From assembly GCA_026936105.1 (NCBI GenBank), contig JAIXKI010000026.1:100193-164192 (forward strand): a stretch of DNA of 64,000 nt, given 5' to 3'. The DNA is from Chitinophagales bacterium. GTDB lineage: Bacteria > Bacteroidota > Bacteroidia > Chitinophagales > Chitinophagaceae. Below the pieces are notes generated by a model. That model saw nothing but the letters and a program-made list of their open reading frames with translations. It was not told the DNA's origin and ran no database searches. How positions within the stretch are numbered: position 1 is the stretch's first letter; the number at the start of each line of letters is the position of its first letter. The position numbers and the translations under genes are program-made. Shown here piece by piece: positions 1 to 9,145 of the stretch.

Positions 1-891
1 GCCATCTCTTATTACAATATCCCGGTTGAAAAAATGATAGAAGACCTGGAAGCAAAGAGAAAAGAGTTAGAAAAACTTATTTTTTCCGATCCGGAGACCA
101 TGTGGAAATATCTTCACCAATTGTTTCCTCAGAATTCTTTTTTGTTATGTGCATTGGATATTGCCTTATGGGATATTTATGGAAAGATGAAAAACAAAAA
201 GCTCTATGAATTATGGGGCGGTGATATCTCAAAGAATCCACTGACTGATTATACGATCGGGATTGACAGCATTGAGAACATGGTCGCCAAGCTGAGAGAG
301 AAACCCTGGCCGATTTATAAAATTAAGGTGGGCACTGCAGAAGACCTGGCCATAGTTCAGGCATTGCGTGCCAACACAGATGCCACTCTGAGAGTGGATG
401 CTAATGCAGCATGGGACGTGGACACGGCATTGCAGATCATTCCGGAATTAAATACGTTGGATGTGGAGCTTGTGGAGCAGCCTCTGGCAAAAGACGACTG
501 GAAGGGAATGGAAGTGCTTTATAAAAGATCATCGCTTCCTTTGTTTGCAGATGAAAGCTGCGTTTCTGAGCAGGATGTGGGCAAATGCAAAGACCGTTTT
601 CACGGCATCAATATCAAGTTGACCAAATGCGGAGGCATTACCCCTGCGCTGAGAATGATAAAGAGAGCCCGTGAATTGAATATGAAAGTGATGGTGGGCA
701 GCATGAATGAATCCACCGTAGGCTCTGCTGCGGTAGCTCACCTGCTTCCTTTTATTGATCATGTGGATATGGATGGCCCTTTGCTTCAATCGCAGGATGT
801 GGCTACCGGTATCCGTTTTGATTTCGGGAAGATTATTTATTCAGACAAACCCGGCCTTGGAATTGAATTCACCGGCCTCTATGAAAAATAA
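1..891 (+). CDS. Dipeptide epimerase (L-Ala-D/L-Glu epimerase type), 5' end outside window
   Basis: Enolase-superfamily enzyme that epimerises L-Ala-D-Glu or related dipeptides, usually in cytoplasmic recycling of murein peptides. The frame is open from base 1, so the true start lies upstream; the first Met (34) is internal. Numbering from that Met, the barrel-domain residues are all present: KIK (K96/K98), metal ligands D122 (RVDAN), E148 (VEQP) and D173 (ADES), the second base K195 in NIKL, and a DMDGP motif near the C-terminus that in this family binds the dipeptide ammonium group. That last motif argues for a dipeptide epimerase rather than a muconate-lactonizing enzyme or o-succinylbenzoate synthase. 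Exact dipeptide preference cannot be read from sequence. The stop codon runs straight into a terminator hairpin. Confidence 0.88.
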   Translation, partial: AISYYNIPVEKMIEDLEAKRKELEKLIFSDPETMWKYLHQLFPQNSFLLCALDIALWDIYGKMKNKKLYELWGGDISKNPLTDYTIGIDSIENMVAKLREKPWPIYKIKVGTAEDLAIVQALRANTDATLRVDANAAWDVDTALQIIPELNTLDVELVEQPLAKDDWKGMEVLYKRSSLPLFADESCVSEQDVGKCKDRFHGINIKLTKCGGITPALRMIKRARELNMKVMVGSMNESTVGSAAVAHLLPFIDHVDMDGPLLQSQDVATGIRFDFGKIIYSDKPGLGIEFTGLYEK

Positions 892-919
892 ATGCCGGCT
901 TCACCGGCATTCTTTTTTT
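884..919. terminator. Bidirectional intrinsic terminator
   Basis: Perfect 8-bp stem AATGCCGG (891-898) / CCGGCATT (904-911) with loop CTTCA, followed by seven T on the plus strand and an A-rich stretch on the other side that gives a U-tract on the minus strand. It lies between the convergent epimerase and M13 peptidase genes and probably ends both; its first base is the last base of the epimerase stop codon. Confidence 0.85.
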
Positions 920-956
920 AAATTATCTTATTCTCTCTTTGATCTTCTTCATTAGG

Positions 957-2990
957 CTACCATATCCTGGCTCTTAAACTATCAGCCCGGTACATGGGAT
1001 CTCCCGGTTTTACATTGAAAGTGGTGTAGAACTCATCCACATCCATAAAGGGGCCGTTCACTCTGTATTTCGCCGGCGCATGCACATCAGTAAGCAAACG
1101 GCTTCTTGCCAATTCTTCACGTCCCTGCCATAACCAGCCCAACGCATATCCAAGGAAGAAACGTTGCATCGGAGTGAGGCCATTGATCTTTTCACCTTTT
1201 TTGTATTGCTCAGTTTTTTTGAAGGCATCAATTCCCAAAACAATCCCACCGAGGTCGGCAATGTTTTCACCCTGGGTAGCATCACCATTAATGTGATAAC
1301 CTTTGACCGGTTCAAATTCATCGAACTGTTTTACGATCAGTTTTGCTCTTTTTGTGAACTCAGCAGAATCTTTGTCCGTCCACCATTTTACCAGATTTCC
1401 TTTTGCATCGAATTTTCTTCCCTGGTCATCAAAACCATGAGTGATTTCATGCCCGATAGTGGATGCAGCGCCATAACCATAGACTATCGCATCATCCAGT
1501 TCACTGTCTTTAAATCCCGGAACGATGAATTGTGCGGCAGGTAAAGTGATGTCATTGTTGGATGGATCATACGAGGCATTATAGGTCTGGGGGTTCATTC
1601 CCCATTCGTCCCTGTCAACCGGCTTACCCAGTTTATTGAACTGGTAATTATGATTCCATTCATTGGCATTGATCACATTCTGTACATAACTGTCCGTTCC
1701 TATTTCCAACGCTGAATAATCTCTCCATTTATCGGGATAAAAAACTTTCTTTTTTATGGCAGCCAATTTTTCATAAGCTTTTTGCTTGGTGCTGTCGCTC
1801 ATCCAGGTCAGTTTACTGATGTGATCTTTCAATGCCTCACGGATATACTCTACCATTTTTTCATATCGCTCCTTATCTTTAGGGCTTACATACGCTTTTA
1901 CATAAAGCTGGCCCAATAACTGTCCCATGAACCGGTTTTCCTGGTTGATCACTGTTTTCCATCTTGGGGTTCTCTGTTGGGCGCCACTGAATAGTTTACT
2001 GAAATCAAATGCTGCCTGCACATACGCTTCAGGAAGTTCTGCAGCAAAGCTGTTGATCAATCTGGCTCTCAGGTAACTTTTCCAGATATTGACCGGGGTG
2101 GTTTTTAAAATTTTATCCAGTGATTTGAAAAATTCAGGCTGGCCTACGATCAAGGAGTCAATATTTTTTGCTCCTATAGTGTTGAGATAAGTAGTCCAAT
2201 CAATGGAAGGTGATAATTTGGATAATTCAGTTACGCCCATCTTGTTATAATTCTTATAATCATCACGCAATTCATTGATCGTTCTTGATGATGCGGCCAG
2301 TTTTGTTTCCAGTGCGAGAATATCTTTGGCATCATTTGCCGCAACGCCTGCATCTTCACCTGACATAGTGAGAATCTTTGCCAGGTATTTTACATATTCT
2401 TTCCGGATATTATCAGTTGCAGAATCTTTTCTGAAATAATATTCTCTTTCCGGCAATCCCAGTCCGCCTTGCCATAATGTGTAAGACATTTCTTCACTGT
2501 TCTTGCTGTCCTGGTTCACAAAATCTGAGAACAGCGAAGACGACCCGATCTTTTTTAATTCGGCAACCGTATTCACCAATAACTTTACATCGGTAATAGC
2601 ATTTATTTTATCGAGCCAGGGCTGAAGAGGTTTCAATCCCAATGATTCCGCTTTGGCGCTATCCATCGCCGTTGTCCAGAAGTCAGCTATCTTCTGATCA
2701 GAAGTTCCTTTGGCTGCTTTTGCAGTAACTGCTTGTTCGTTGATCTCTTTGAATCGCTTCAGATTCTCTTCATTGACCAGGTTCCCGATTCCCCAACTGC
2801 TCTGATCTGCAGGAATAGGATTCCTCTTTAACCATCCGCCATTGGCATATTGAAAAAAATCCACTGCCGGGCTTACGGTGGTGTCCATGTTTTCGATCAG
2901 CGGATCCCTTTTTGCCGTTTCTGAATTGTTGGTACAGGAAATGACCAGGGTTGCTGCGGTCGCAGCAGATAATAAATACTTTAAACGCAT
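957..2990 (-). CDS. M13 family metallopeptidase lipoprotein (neprilysin/PepO-like)
   Basis: Zinc endopeptidase that cleaves oligopeptides outside the cytoplasm. The 677-residue protein starts with a lipoprotein signal peptide ending in LVISC (Cys about residue 19), so it is likely anchored in an outer or inner membrane. The long helical N-terminal M13 domain is followed by the catalytic domain, with zinc motif HEITH near residue 515 and the second conserved motif ENIADLGG near residue 576 supplying the third ligand. It ends in ARIW where many M13 enzymes end in CxxW, so the usual terminal-region Cys is absent. Length fits the family. It is divergent from the UbiD-like gene at 3129 and convergent with the epimerase. 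Substrate is unknown. Confidence 0.93.
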   Translation of the reverse strand: MRLKYLLSAATAATLVISCTNNSETAKRDPLIENMDTTVSPAVDFFQYANGGWLKRNPIPADQSSWGIGNLVNEENLKRFKEINEQAVTAKAAKGTSDQKIADFWTTAMDSAKAESLGLKPLQPWLDKINAITDVKLLVNTVAELKKIGSSSLFSDFVNQDSKNSEEMSYTLWQGGLGLPEREYYFRKDSATDNIRKEYVKYLAKILTMSGEDAGVAANDAKDILALETKLAASSRTINELRDDYKNYNKMGVTELSKLSPSIDWTTYLNTIGAKNIDSLIVGQPEFFKSLDKILKTTPVNIWKSYLRARLINSFAAELPEAYVQAAFDFSKLFSGAQQRTPRWKTVINQENRFMGQLLGQLYVKAYVSPKDKERYEKMVEYIREALKDHISKLTWMSDSTKQKAYEKLAAIKKKVFYPDKWRDYSALEIGTDSYVQNVINANEWNHNYQFNKLGKPVDRDEWGMNPQTYNASYDPSNNDITLPAAQFIVPGFKDSELDDAIVYGYGAASTIGHEITHGFDDQGRKFDAKGNLVKWWTDKDSAEFTKRAKLIVKQFDEFEPVKGYHINGDATQGENIADLGGIVLGIDAFKKTEQYKKGEKINGLTPMQRFFLGYALGWLWQGREELARSRLLTDVHAPAKYRVNGPFMDVDEFYTTFNVKPGDPMYRADSLRARIW

Positions 2991-3104
2991 GTTTTTATTT
3001 TATGATTATTAAAAGTAAATAAACCGGACTTCCGGAAAAAAAATATTTGACAAGTGGCACTCATAGAATGAAAGTAATTTTTAATGAATACGACAGTTGC
3101 AGGT

Positions 3105-3112
3105 TACCTTTG
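3105..3112 (+). promoter_or_regulatory. Bacteroidota -7 element (TACCTTTG) of the UbiD-like gene
   Basis: TACCTTTG fits the Bacteroidota TAnnTTTG -7 consensus. It predicts transcription starting around 3115-3117, 13 or so bases ahead of the ATG at 3129. This favours 3129 over the in-frame ATG at 3084, which would lie upstream of the transcript. No convincing -33 TTTG is seen. Confidence 0.45.
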
Positions 3113-3128
3113 CCGATCAATTTTTAAA

Positions 3129-5042
3129 ATGGCATATAAAGGTCTTCAGGAGTTCATCAGTGCATTGGAAAAAGAAGGAGAGCTGATCCGTATCCGGTCT
3201 TATGCAGATCCGAAACTGGAAATGACAGAGATTGCAAGCAGGGTAAGAAGTCAAAGCGGTGGCGATAAAGCTTTGCTTTTTGAAAACAACGGAACAGATT
3301 TTCCTGTCCTGATGAATTTATATGGAAATGAAAAAAGAATGAACCTTGCATTGGGCATCCGCTCCTCTGATGATGTGATCATGGAAATGAAAGACCTTAT
3401 CAAATTATTTTCAGAGTTTAAAGACGGGCTAACCGATAAGCTGAAATTACTTCAGCGGCTGGGAAATCTTACTTCATTGATGCCATCGGTGAAGAGCGGG
3501 AGAGGAGATTGCCAGCATGGGATCAGGAAAGATCCGGACATCACAAATCTTCCGGTTCTTACTAATTGGCCGATGGAGCAAAACCCAACCCTCACCTCAT
3601 GTGTGGTGCATACAAAAGATCCTGAGACGGAGAGACGCGGTATATGTCTTTCAAGAATGAAAATATCAGGCGCCACACTTTCGGGAATACATTGGAATAA
3701 GCATGACCTGTTTGCAAAACATTACCGGAAATATAAAGAATTGAGGAGGAAGATGCCGGTTGCTGTTGTGCTGGGAGGCGATCCTGTCTATATGTATTCT
3801 TCTTCCGTTCCTTTGCCCGAGGTTATAGAAGGATATGTCTTTGCCGGTTTTTTAAGAAAGAAAAAAGTGGAACTGGTGAAATGTATCACACAAAGTGAGA
3901 TCGAAATACCGCATGATGCAGATGTGGTCATTGAAGGTTATGTTGATCCTTCAGAAGAAATGATGGATGAAGGTGTGATTAGTGATCATAACGGTTTTTA
4001 TTCTTTAGGAGGTCAATGCCTGCCATTTCATATCACTGCTGTCACGCATAGGAAAAATGCAGTATATCCGTCATTGTCTTCAGGCATATTGAATGACGAG
4101 CTTTTTCTTTTTCAGAAAATGACAGAGAAAATATTTCTGATGCCTATGAAAATGCTGATGGCGCCCGAACTGACCGGAATAAATGTTCCTGCAGAAGGGT
4201 TCCCCAATAACCTCACTCTTGTCCGGATCAAAAAAGAATATGCAGGGCAGGCAACAAAAGTGATGAATGCAATCCTGGGCTCCGATAAAATGATGTTGAA
4301 TAAAATTTTGGTTGCCTTTGATCAGGAAACTTCATCACATAATCCGGCAGAAATTGCAAGGACAATATTTAAAGATCTTGACCCGGCGAATGACATTGTT
4401 TACCTGCGGGGAGCAGCTGAGGGATCAAACTTTGCAGGTATCGGGCCGGAAATGGGAGGGAAGATGGTCATTGATGGGACATGGAAATTCAAAGAAGAAA
4501 GAGACAAAAATTACCTGAATAAAAGTTTTGAAGGTAATCCGGCAATTATAGAAAAGATTCTCCGTCCTTTCAAGGAAATCAAGGATCTGAATATTTCTCT
4601 TTTGAATAAGGATATTCCCTGTATTATTGTTTCTGTTAAGAAAGACAGAAGGGATCATATCCGGGATCTGCACAGGAAGATCTGTTCCTTTGCTGAGACG
4701 GATGGGATAAAAATGATCCTGTATGTTGACCCGGTAAAAGATATTCACAACCTGTCATCCGTGATATGGAAATTTCTAAATTATCTTGACCCTTACAGGG
4801 ATCACATAGCTTTTAAAAAACAAATGACAGATAACAGTGGTGCAGACACGGCGAAATTTCAGGCTTGCATCGGCTTTGACGGAACCAAAAAGACAAAGGA
4901 ATATGATGGAGTGGATGAAGAATGGCCCGGGGTCGTAATTTCAAATGATGATACCATAAACAGAATTGATAAGAAATGGGATGAGTTAGGGATCGGACCT
5001 TTCATTTCCTCTCCGTCATTAAAATTTAAAGATCAGTTATAA
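3129..5042 (+). CDS. UbiD family decarboxylase
   Basis: Member of the UbiD family, prenylated-FMN-dependent (de)carboxylases acting on aromatic or unsaturated acids. The 637-residue protein has the family layout: N-terminal segment (KGLQEFISALEKEGELIRI), the long central prFMN domain, and the active-site block EGYVDPSEEM...DEGVISDHNGFYS corresponding to the conserved E...EGxxxDHxGYY signature. Met at 3129 was chosen because the upstream 15 residues (from 3084) do not resemble the family and a -7 element lies between the two. No UbiX or other aromatic-metabolism gene is nearby, so the substrate, and whether it serves quinone synthesis, is unknown. It is somewhat longer than E. coli UbiD (about 500 residues), in line with the longer Bacteroidota subgroup. 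Confidence 0.88.
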   Translation: MAYKGLQEFISALEKEGELIRIRSYADPKLEMTEIASRVRSQSGGDKALLFENNGTDFPVLMNLYGNEKRMNLALGIRSSDDVIMEMKDLIKLFSEFKDGLTDKLKLLQRLGNLTSLMPSVKSGRGDCQHGIRKDPDITNLPVLTNWPMEQNPTLTSCVVHTKDPETERRGICLSRMKISGATLSGIHWNKHDLFAKHYRKYKELRRKMPVAVVLGGDPVYMYSSSVPLPEVIEGYVFAGFLRKKKVELVKCITQSEIEIPHDADVVIEGYVDPSEEMMDEGVISDHNGFYSLGGQCLPFHITAVTHRKNAVYPSLSSGILNDELFLFQKMTEKIFLMPMKMLMAPELTGINVPAEGFPNNLTLVRIKKEYAGQATKVMNAILGSDKMMLNKILVAFDQETSSHNPAEIARTIFKDLDPANDIVYLRGAAEGSNFAGIGPEMGGKMVIDGTWKFKEERDKNYLNKSFEGNPAIIEKILRPFKEIKDLNISLLNKDIPCIIVSVKKDRRDHIRDLHRKICSFAETDGIKMILYVDPVKDIHNLSSVIWKFLNYLDPYRDHIAFKKQMTDNSGADTAKFQACIGFDGTKKTKEYDGVDEEWPGVVISNDDTINRIDKKWDELGIGPFISSPSLKFKDQL

Positions 5043-5111
5043 ATCAGTGGCTGCACATTTCCGTTAACTGAAATCTGTAATTAGATTGTAAATTGCTGAA
5101 AATTGATCCCC

Positions 5112-6023
5112 ATGAAAAAATTCGGAGTCTTGTTTTTGATCGGTGTACTCTCTTTGGATGGATTTGCCCAGGGCAATGCGGATGTTGATACCAAAGCATT
5201 ACTCTGGAAGATCAGCGGGAATGGCTTGGAAAAACCTTCCTATCTCTTTGGCACCATTCACATGATCTGTGAAGAGGATGCAGTTTTAAGTGATAGTTTG
5301 AAAAAAGCCATCAGCCGGTGTGATAATGTTTACCTGGAAGTGCAGATGGATAATCTGTTTGAGATAATCGGCGCCCTTTCTCAAATGAAAATGACCGGCG
5401 ACACTACGCTCCGTGATCTGCTGAGCCCGGAAGATTATGAGAAAGTGAAAAATTATTTTGGAGAGAAAAGTTCCATGCTGCCTTTTTCGATGCTGGAAAC
5501 TTTAAAGCCCATGCTGGCTGCTTCTACACTTGAAGAATCTTCGATAGATTGTGGAAAGCCTGTCGCTATGGAACAACTGATCATGGCAGAGGCAAAAAAT
5601 AAAGGAAAAGAAATCAAAGGGCTGGAAACAATGGCTTACCAGGCTGGTTTACTGGACAGCATTCCTTATAAACTGCAGGCGATGCAATTGGTAAATTTTA
5701 TTGACAGTGTGCATAAAGGTGTGGATGAATCCAGGGGATTCAATGAACTGATGGATGCATATAAAAATGAAGATCTGAGCAAGCTGGAAGAATTGACTAA
5801 AGAAAGTGACATCGGCATGAGTCATTACACAGATATTTTATTGTATAACAGAAACAGGAACTGGGTAAAAAAATTAAAATCCCTGATGCCCGGTAAATCA
5901 TTAGTGATCGCTGTTGGTGCGGGCCACTTACCCGGTGATCAGGGAATAATCAACCTGCTGCGCAAGGAAGGATATACTTTAACTCCGATCCCGAACAAAC
6001 TGGCCGGACTTAAAGTGATCTGA
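5112..6023 (+). CDS. TraB/GumN family protein, secreted
   Basis: The 303-residue protein has a signal peptide (MKKFGVLFLIGVLSLDGFAQ) and then a TraB/GumN domain: the start motif SYLFGTIH, and a C-terminal block with AVGAGHLPGDQG followed by LLRKEGY. In this family the paired His/Glu-containing motifs are proposed to form a metal-dependent hydrolase (Tiki-like) site; the biochemical role in bacteria is not settled. Start set at the ATG at 5112; the TTG at 5103 would add only three residues. It follows the UbiD-like gene by about 70 bp and may have its own promoter. Probably periplasmic or surface-exposed. Confidence 0.85.
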   Translation: MKKFGVLFLIGVLSLDGFAQGNADVDTKALLWKISGNGLEKPSYLFGTIHMICEEDAVLSDSLKKAISRCDNVYLEVQMDNLFEIIGALSQMKMTGDTTLRDLLSPEDYEKVKNYFGEKSSMLPFSMLETLKPMLAASTLEESSIDCGKPVAMEQLIMAEAKNKGKEIKGLETMAYQAGLLDSIPYKLQAMQLVNFIDSVHKGVDESRGFNELMDAYKNEDLSKLEELTKESDIGMSHYTDILLYNRNRNWVKKLKSLMPGKSLVIAVGAGHLPGDQGIINLLRKEGYTLTPIPNKLAGLKVI

Positions 6024-6066
6024 CCTTTTTCAGGAAATATTTCATCAGGATTTTCCCGGGCAGCTA

Positions 6067-6102
6067 TAAAAAATAAGTCCCGCTGTAGACACAGCCGGAC
6101 TT
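6067..6102 (-). terminator. Intrinsic terminator of the pyrophosphatase gene
   Basis: Hairpin AAGTCCCGCTGT (6075-6086) / ACAGCCGGACTT (6091-6102), 12 bp with one mismatch and a four-base loop, followed on the minus strand by a T-rich tract (TATTTTTTATAG). It lies about 30 bp past the hppA stop, between hppA and the convergent TraB/GumN gene. Confidence 0.75.
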
Positions 6103-6130
6103 AAGTAATGGTTCTGATTAAGCTCTTCAG

Positions 6131-8353
6131 TTATTTATATTGAACCATGTTGTTCGTATTTATTGAAACGATTGGTTCAGATTTTATTTCAATTTTTTTC
6201 TCCTTTGTTACCTGCGTTTCATTTTTTGAATAAATCTGCGTCAGAGTAGGAGCTATGACCAAAGATACAATAGACATCAATTTAATCAAAATATTCATTG
6301 AAGGTCCTGAAGTATCTTTAAAAGGATCACCCACTGTGTCTCCCGTCACGGAAGCTTTGTGAGGCTCAGACTTTTTATAATATATCTGTCCGTTGATCTC
6401 AACCCCTTTTTCAAAACTCTTTTTTGCATTATCCCAGGCGCCGCCGGCATTGTTCTGAAACATTCCCATCAGCACGCCGCTTACTGTAGCTCCGGCCAGG
6501 AATCCTCCTAAAGCTTCAGGGCCGAGTAAAAATCCGATAGCAAGGGGTGAAAGGATGGCAATCGCTCCCGGAGCGATCATTTTCTTAATAGAAGCATTGG
6601 TGGAAATGGCAACGCATTTGTCATATTCGGGTTTGCCTTTTCCTTCCATGATGCCGGGAATTTCTTTAAACTGTCTCCTCACTTCTTCCACCATGCTCAT
6701 GGCAGCTTTTCCAACAGCTTGAATTGCCAGGGATGAGAAAATGAAAGGGATCATTCCACCTACAAATAAAGAAGCCAATACTTTGGCTTTATAAATATCA
6801 ATATGCTGATTATCCGGCATGGCCACACCCACAAAAGCAGCGAACAAGGCTAATGCAGTAAGAGCGGCAGATGCTATGGCGAACCCTTTCCCGGTGGCAG
6901 CTGTAGTATTTCCAACGGCATCCAGAACGTCAGTTTTTTCGCGGACATCTTTAGGGAGCTCACTCATTTCTGCAATCCCTCCTGCATTATCTGCGATTGG
7001 CCCGAATGCGTCAATGGCAAGTTGCATGGCTGTGGTCGCCATCATTCCGGCGGCTGCAATGGCCACTCCATACAAGCCTGCACATTCATAAGAACCCCAG
7101 ATACCGCCGGCCAAAACAAGGATGGGGAATAAAGTCGAATGCATTCCCATTGCCAATCCTCCAATGATGTTGGTGGCGTGGCCGGTCACTGATTGCCTGA
7201 TGATTGTTTTTACAGGCCATTTACCCATGGCGGTATAATATTCTGTGATGGCGCTCATCAATGTCCCTACTAAAAGTCCGACTGCAATAGCTCCCATCAC
7301 TCCCCACTTGGTGAATTCATAGCCACGCAGGATCATTTTATCAGGAAGAATGAAATTGACTAATAAAAATGCAGCAATGGCCGTCAGGATAATAGAACCC
7401 CAGTTACCCATATTCAGCGCTTTCTGCACATTAGCTGTATTAATACCTTTTGCATCGCTGACACGAACGAACCAAGTTCCGGCAATGCAGAATAAGATTC
7501 CGACACCGGCAATCAACATAGGGAGAAGGATAGGGGACATACCGCCCATTCCATCATCCGACTGAACAATTGTTTCCTGACCCAGAACGATGGTGGCAAG
7601 AATGGTGGCTACATAAGAACCGAACAGGTCTGCCCCCATACCTGCAACGTCACCCACATTGTCGCCGACATTGTCGGCAATCGTTGCCGGGTTGCGTGGA
7701 TCATCTTCAGGGATGCCGGCTTCCACTTTTCCAACGAGGTCTGCGCCAACATCGGCAGCTTTTGTATAAATACCGCCGCCGACACGGGCAAATAATGCGA
7801 TAGATTCGGAACCGAGAGAAAAACCGGTAAGCACTTCAATAGTCCTTAGCATTTCATCACTGTGAACAGGAGCATCCGGGGCGAAGATCTGTTTCAGCAC
7901 AATGAACAATCCTCCCAATCCCAGGACGGCAAGACCCGTAACACCCATACCCATTACCGATCCTCCGGTGAATGATACATGCAGCGCTTTACTCAGGCTG
8001 GTACGGGCAGCTTGTGCGGTGCGTACGTTAGCTTTGGTTGCGACCCTCATCCCTATATATCCTGCCGTAGCACTGAGAAGAGCTCCGATGATAAAGGAGC
8101 CGGCAATAAGCCAGTGAGAATGAGGATTGGCACTTGCCATCACAGCAAGAAGTATTGCCACAATAACAACAAAATATCCGAGTATTTTCCACTCGGACTT
8201 CAAAAATGCCATAGCACCTTCGGCAATGTAAGTACTGATCTCTTTCATGCGGTCATTGCCCGCTTCCTGGCGTGATACCCATCCTGATTTAATGAAAGTG
8301 AAGATCAATCCTATTAAGCCCATCACAGGCACGAGATAAATCAACTTGTCCAT
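6131..8353 (-). CDS. hppA: Membrane-bound K+-dependent pyrophosphatase (H+ or Na+ pumping)
   Basis: Integral membrane enzyme that couples pyrophosphate hydrolysis to export of H+ or Na+. The 740 residues carry about 16 hydrophobic segments. The active-site sequences are intact: [34 protein letters not shown], and the later [12 protein letters not shown]+ dependence is read from [11 protein letters not shown] at the position equivalent to 460 and G at 463, where K+-independent enzymes have K and T. Whether it pumps Na+ or H+ is not decided here, though K+-dependent enzymes of Bacteroidota are often Na+ pumps. The C-terminus has an extra charged tail (about 30 residues, [10 protein letters not shown] onward). 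Single-gene unit with its own promoter and terminator. Confidence 0.95.
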   Translation of the reverse strand: MDKLIYLVPVMGLIGLIFTFIKSGWVSRQEAGNDRMKEISTYIAEGAMAFLKSEWKILGYFVVIVAILLAVMASANPHSHWLIAGSFIIGALLSATAGYIGMRVATKANVRTAQAARTSLSKALHVSFTGGSVMGMGVTGLAVLGLGGLFIVLKQIFAPDAPVHSDEMLRTIEVLTGFSLGSESIALFARVGGGIYTKAADVGADLVGKVEAGIPEDDPRNPATIADNVGDNVGDVAGMGADLFGSYVATILATIVLGQETIVQSDDGMGGMSPILLPMLIAGVGILFCIAGTWFVRVSDAKGINTANVQKALNMGNWGSIILTAIAAFLLVNFILPDKMILRGYEFTKWGVMGAIAVGLLVGTLMSAITEYYTAMGKWPVKTIIRQSVTGHATNIIGGLAMGMHSTLFPILVLAGGIWGSYECAGLYGVAIAAAGMMATTAMQLAIDAFGPIADNAGGIAEMSELPKDVREKTDVLDAVGNTTAATGKGFAIASAALTALALFAAFVGVAMPDNQHIDIYKAKVLASLFVGGMIPFIFSSLAIQAVGKAAMSMVEEVRRQFKEIPGIMEGKGKPEYDKCVAISTNASIKKMIAPGAIAILSPLAIGFLLGPEALGGFLAGATVSGVLMGMFQNNAGGAWDNAKKSFEKGVEINGQIYYKKSEPHKASVTGDTVGDPFKDTSGPSMNILIKLMSIVSLVIAPTLTQIYSKNETQVTKEKKIEIKSEPIVSINTNNMVQYK

Positions 8354-8766
8354 AAGCCTTGATTCTTAATTCAAATTTTAGTGATCATTTACTCCGAACC
8401 GGTTAATTCCGGTACAGATGATCGGGGGCGGCAAAGATAGGGGTTGGAGGTGAATTTTAATAATTTACGGTGAGCCGTTTTACCCTTGCTAAAACGTTTG
8501 CATGAAACGGGTTAGATTGTTCTTTTTCAGCCTGCCTGAATAGAGGAATTTTACCTGACTTTAATTAATAAAAGGGTTCTGATAGTATCACTGAACTCGG
8601 GTACAGGAATCTATATTCAAATATCACCGGCTATGTAGTTACGGAGCCACAAGACGTTTATTTTTTTCAGTACATGTGAAGAACTGCATTTTCTGTTTTT
8701 TTGGAGTGATTATTGTGGCGTTTCATTACGGACGGAAATTAATTTCAGGTTTAAATAAGGTCTTCC
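8354..8766. other. Non-coding spacer upstream of hppA
   Basis: No recognisable gene in about 410 bases. Its left part is the hppA leader: it holds a dyad ACCGG-N6-CCGGT (8398-8413) and the TATCTTTG element. The rest (about 8460-8766) is AT-rich with poor coding potential on both strands and shows no clear repeat or RNA gene. Confidence 0.5.
8432..8439 (-). promoter_or_regulatory. -7 element (TATCTTTG) of hppA
   Basis: On the minus strand this reads TATCTTTG, an exact TAnnTTTG match. It predicts a 5' leader of roughly 75 nt before the hppA ATG, containing a small ACCGG/CCGGT hairpin. No -33 TTTG at 19-21 nt was found. Confidence 0.45.
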
Positions 8767-9123
8767 ATGAAAAATCCATGGTTCAATATTTTTAAAAAAC
8801 CGCCTATTAGAAAAGCTCTGAATGACAGTTGTGTTATCAGACCTTTGACATCGGTCGTTGCTTCCTTACAGGAGCCGGAACTTCTCAAAAGCCTGGTTGA
8901 AAAGTTGGCGCTTAGAGATGAGATCGATTCAGAATCTGATCCGGATACTTCAGACTGGCAGCCGGTTTCCACCTCTTCGTTGGAAGGGTATGCTTTGGGT
9001 GATCTGGTTCTTGAAAATGATGAGGATCTGGTTAATTCTCTTTTTGACACCTGTTTTCTTTTCACCTGTGTCAGGGAGAAGAAAATGAATTACAGTCTTA
9101 CCTGGATCTCCTCACTTTCCTGA
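8767..9123 (+). CDS. Hypothetical protein, doubtful orphan ORF
   Basis: A 118-residue open frame I do not recognise. It has a basic N-terminus (MKNPWFNIFKKPPIRK), an acidic middle rich in Asp/Glu/Ser, and a Cys-containing C-terminal part. No signal peptide, membrane segment or known motif. The complementary strand is also open over most of the same stretch (8751-9065), so coding status is uncertain; the plus-strand reading looks better because its amino-acid composition is closer to that of a normal acidic soluble protein. Its stop lies 8 bp from the stop of the convergent nnr gene, inside an inverted repeat. Confidence 0.35.
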   Translation: MKNPWFNIFKKPPIRKALNDSCVIRPLTSVVASLQEPELLKSLVEKLALRDEIDSESDPDTSDWQPVSTSSLEGYALGDLVLENDEDLVNSLFDTCFLFTCVREKKMNYSLTWISSLS

Positions 9124-9145
9124 GACATTTTTCAGGAGGAGATCC
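9104..9145. repeat. Inverted repeat across two convergent 3' ends
   Basis: GGATCTCCTC (9104-9113) is exactly complementary to GAGGAGATCC (9136-9145), with an inner CTGA (9120-9123) / TCAG (9132-9135) stem. It covers the stop codons of both the 8767 ORF and nnr. There is no T-run on either side, so it is not a standard intrinsic terminator. Confidence 0.6.

Noticed and set aside
3084-3128. Upstream in-frame extension of the UbiD-like protein
   Set aside because: No similarity to the family, and a -7 element sits inside it; the ATG at 3129 is better.
8751-9065. Minus-strand 104-residue ORF opposite the 8767 ORF
   Set aside because: Ser/Arg-rich composition and no family resemblance; mirrors the codons of the other frame.
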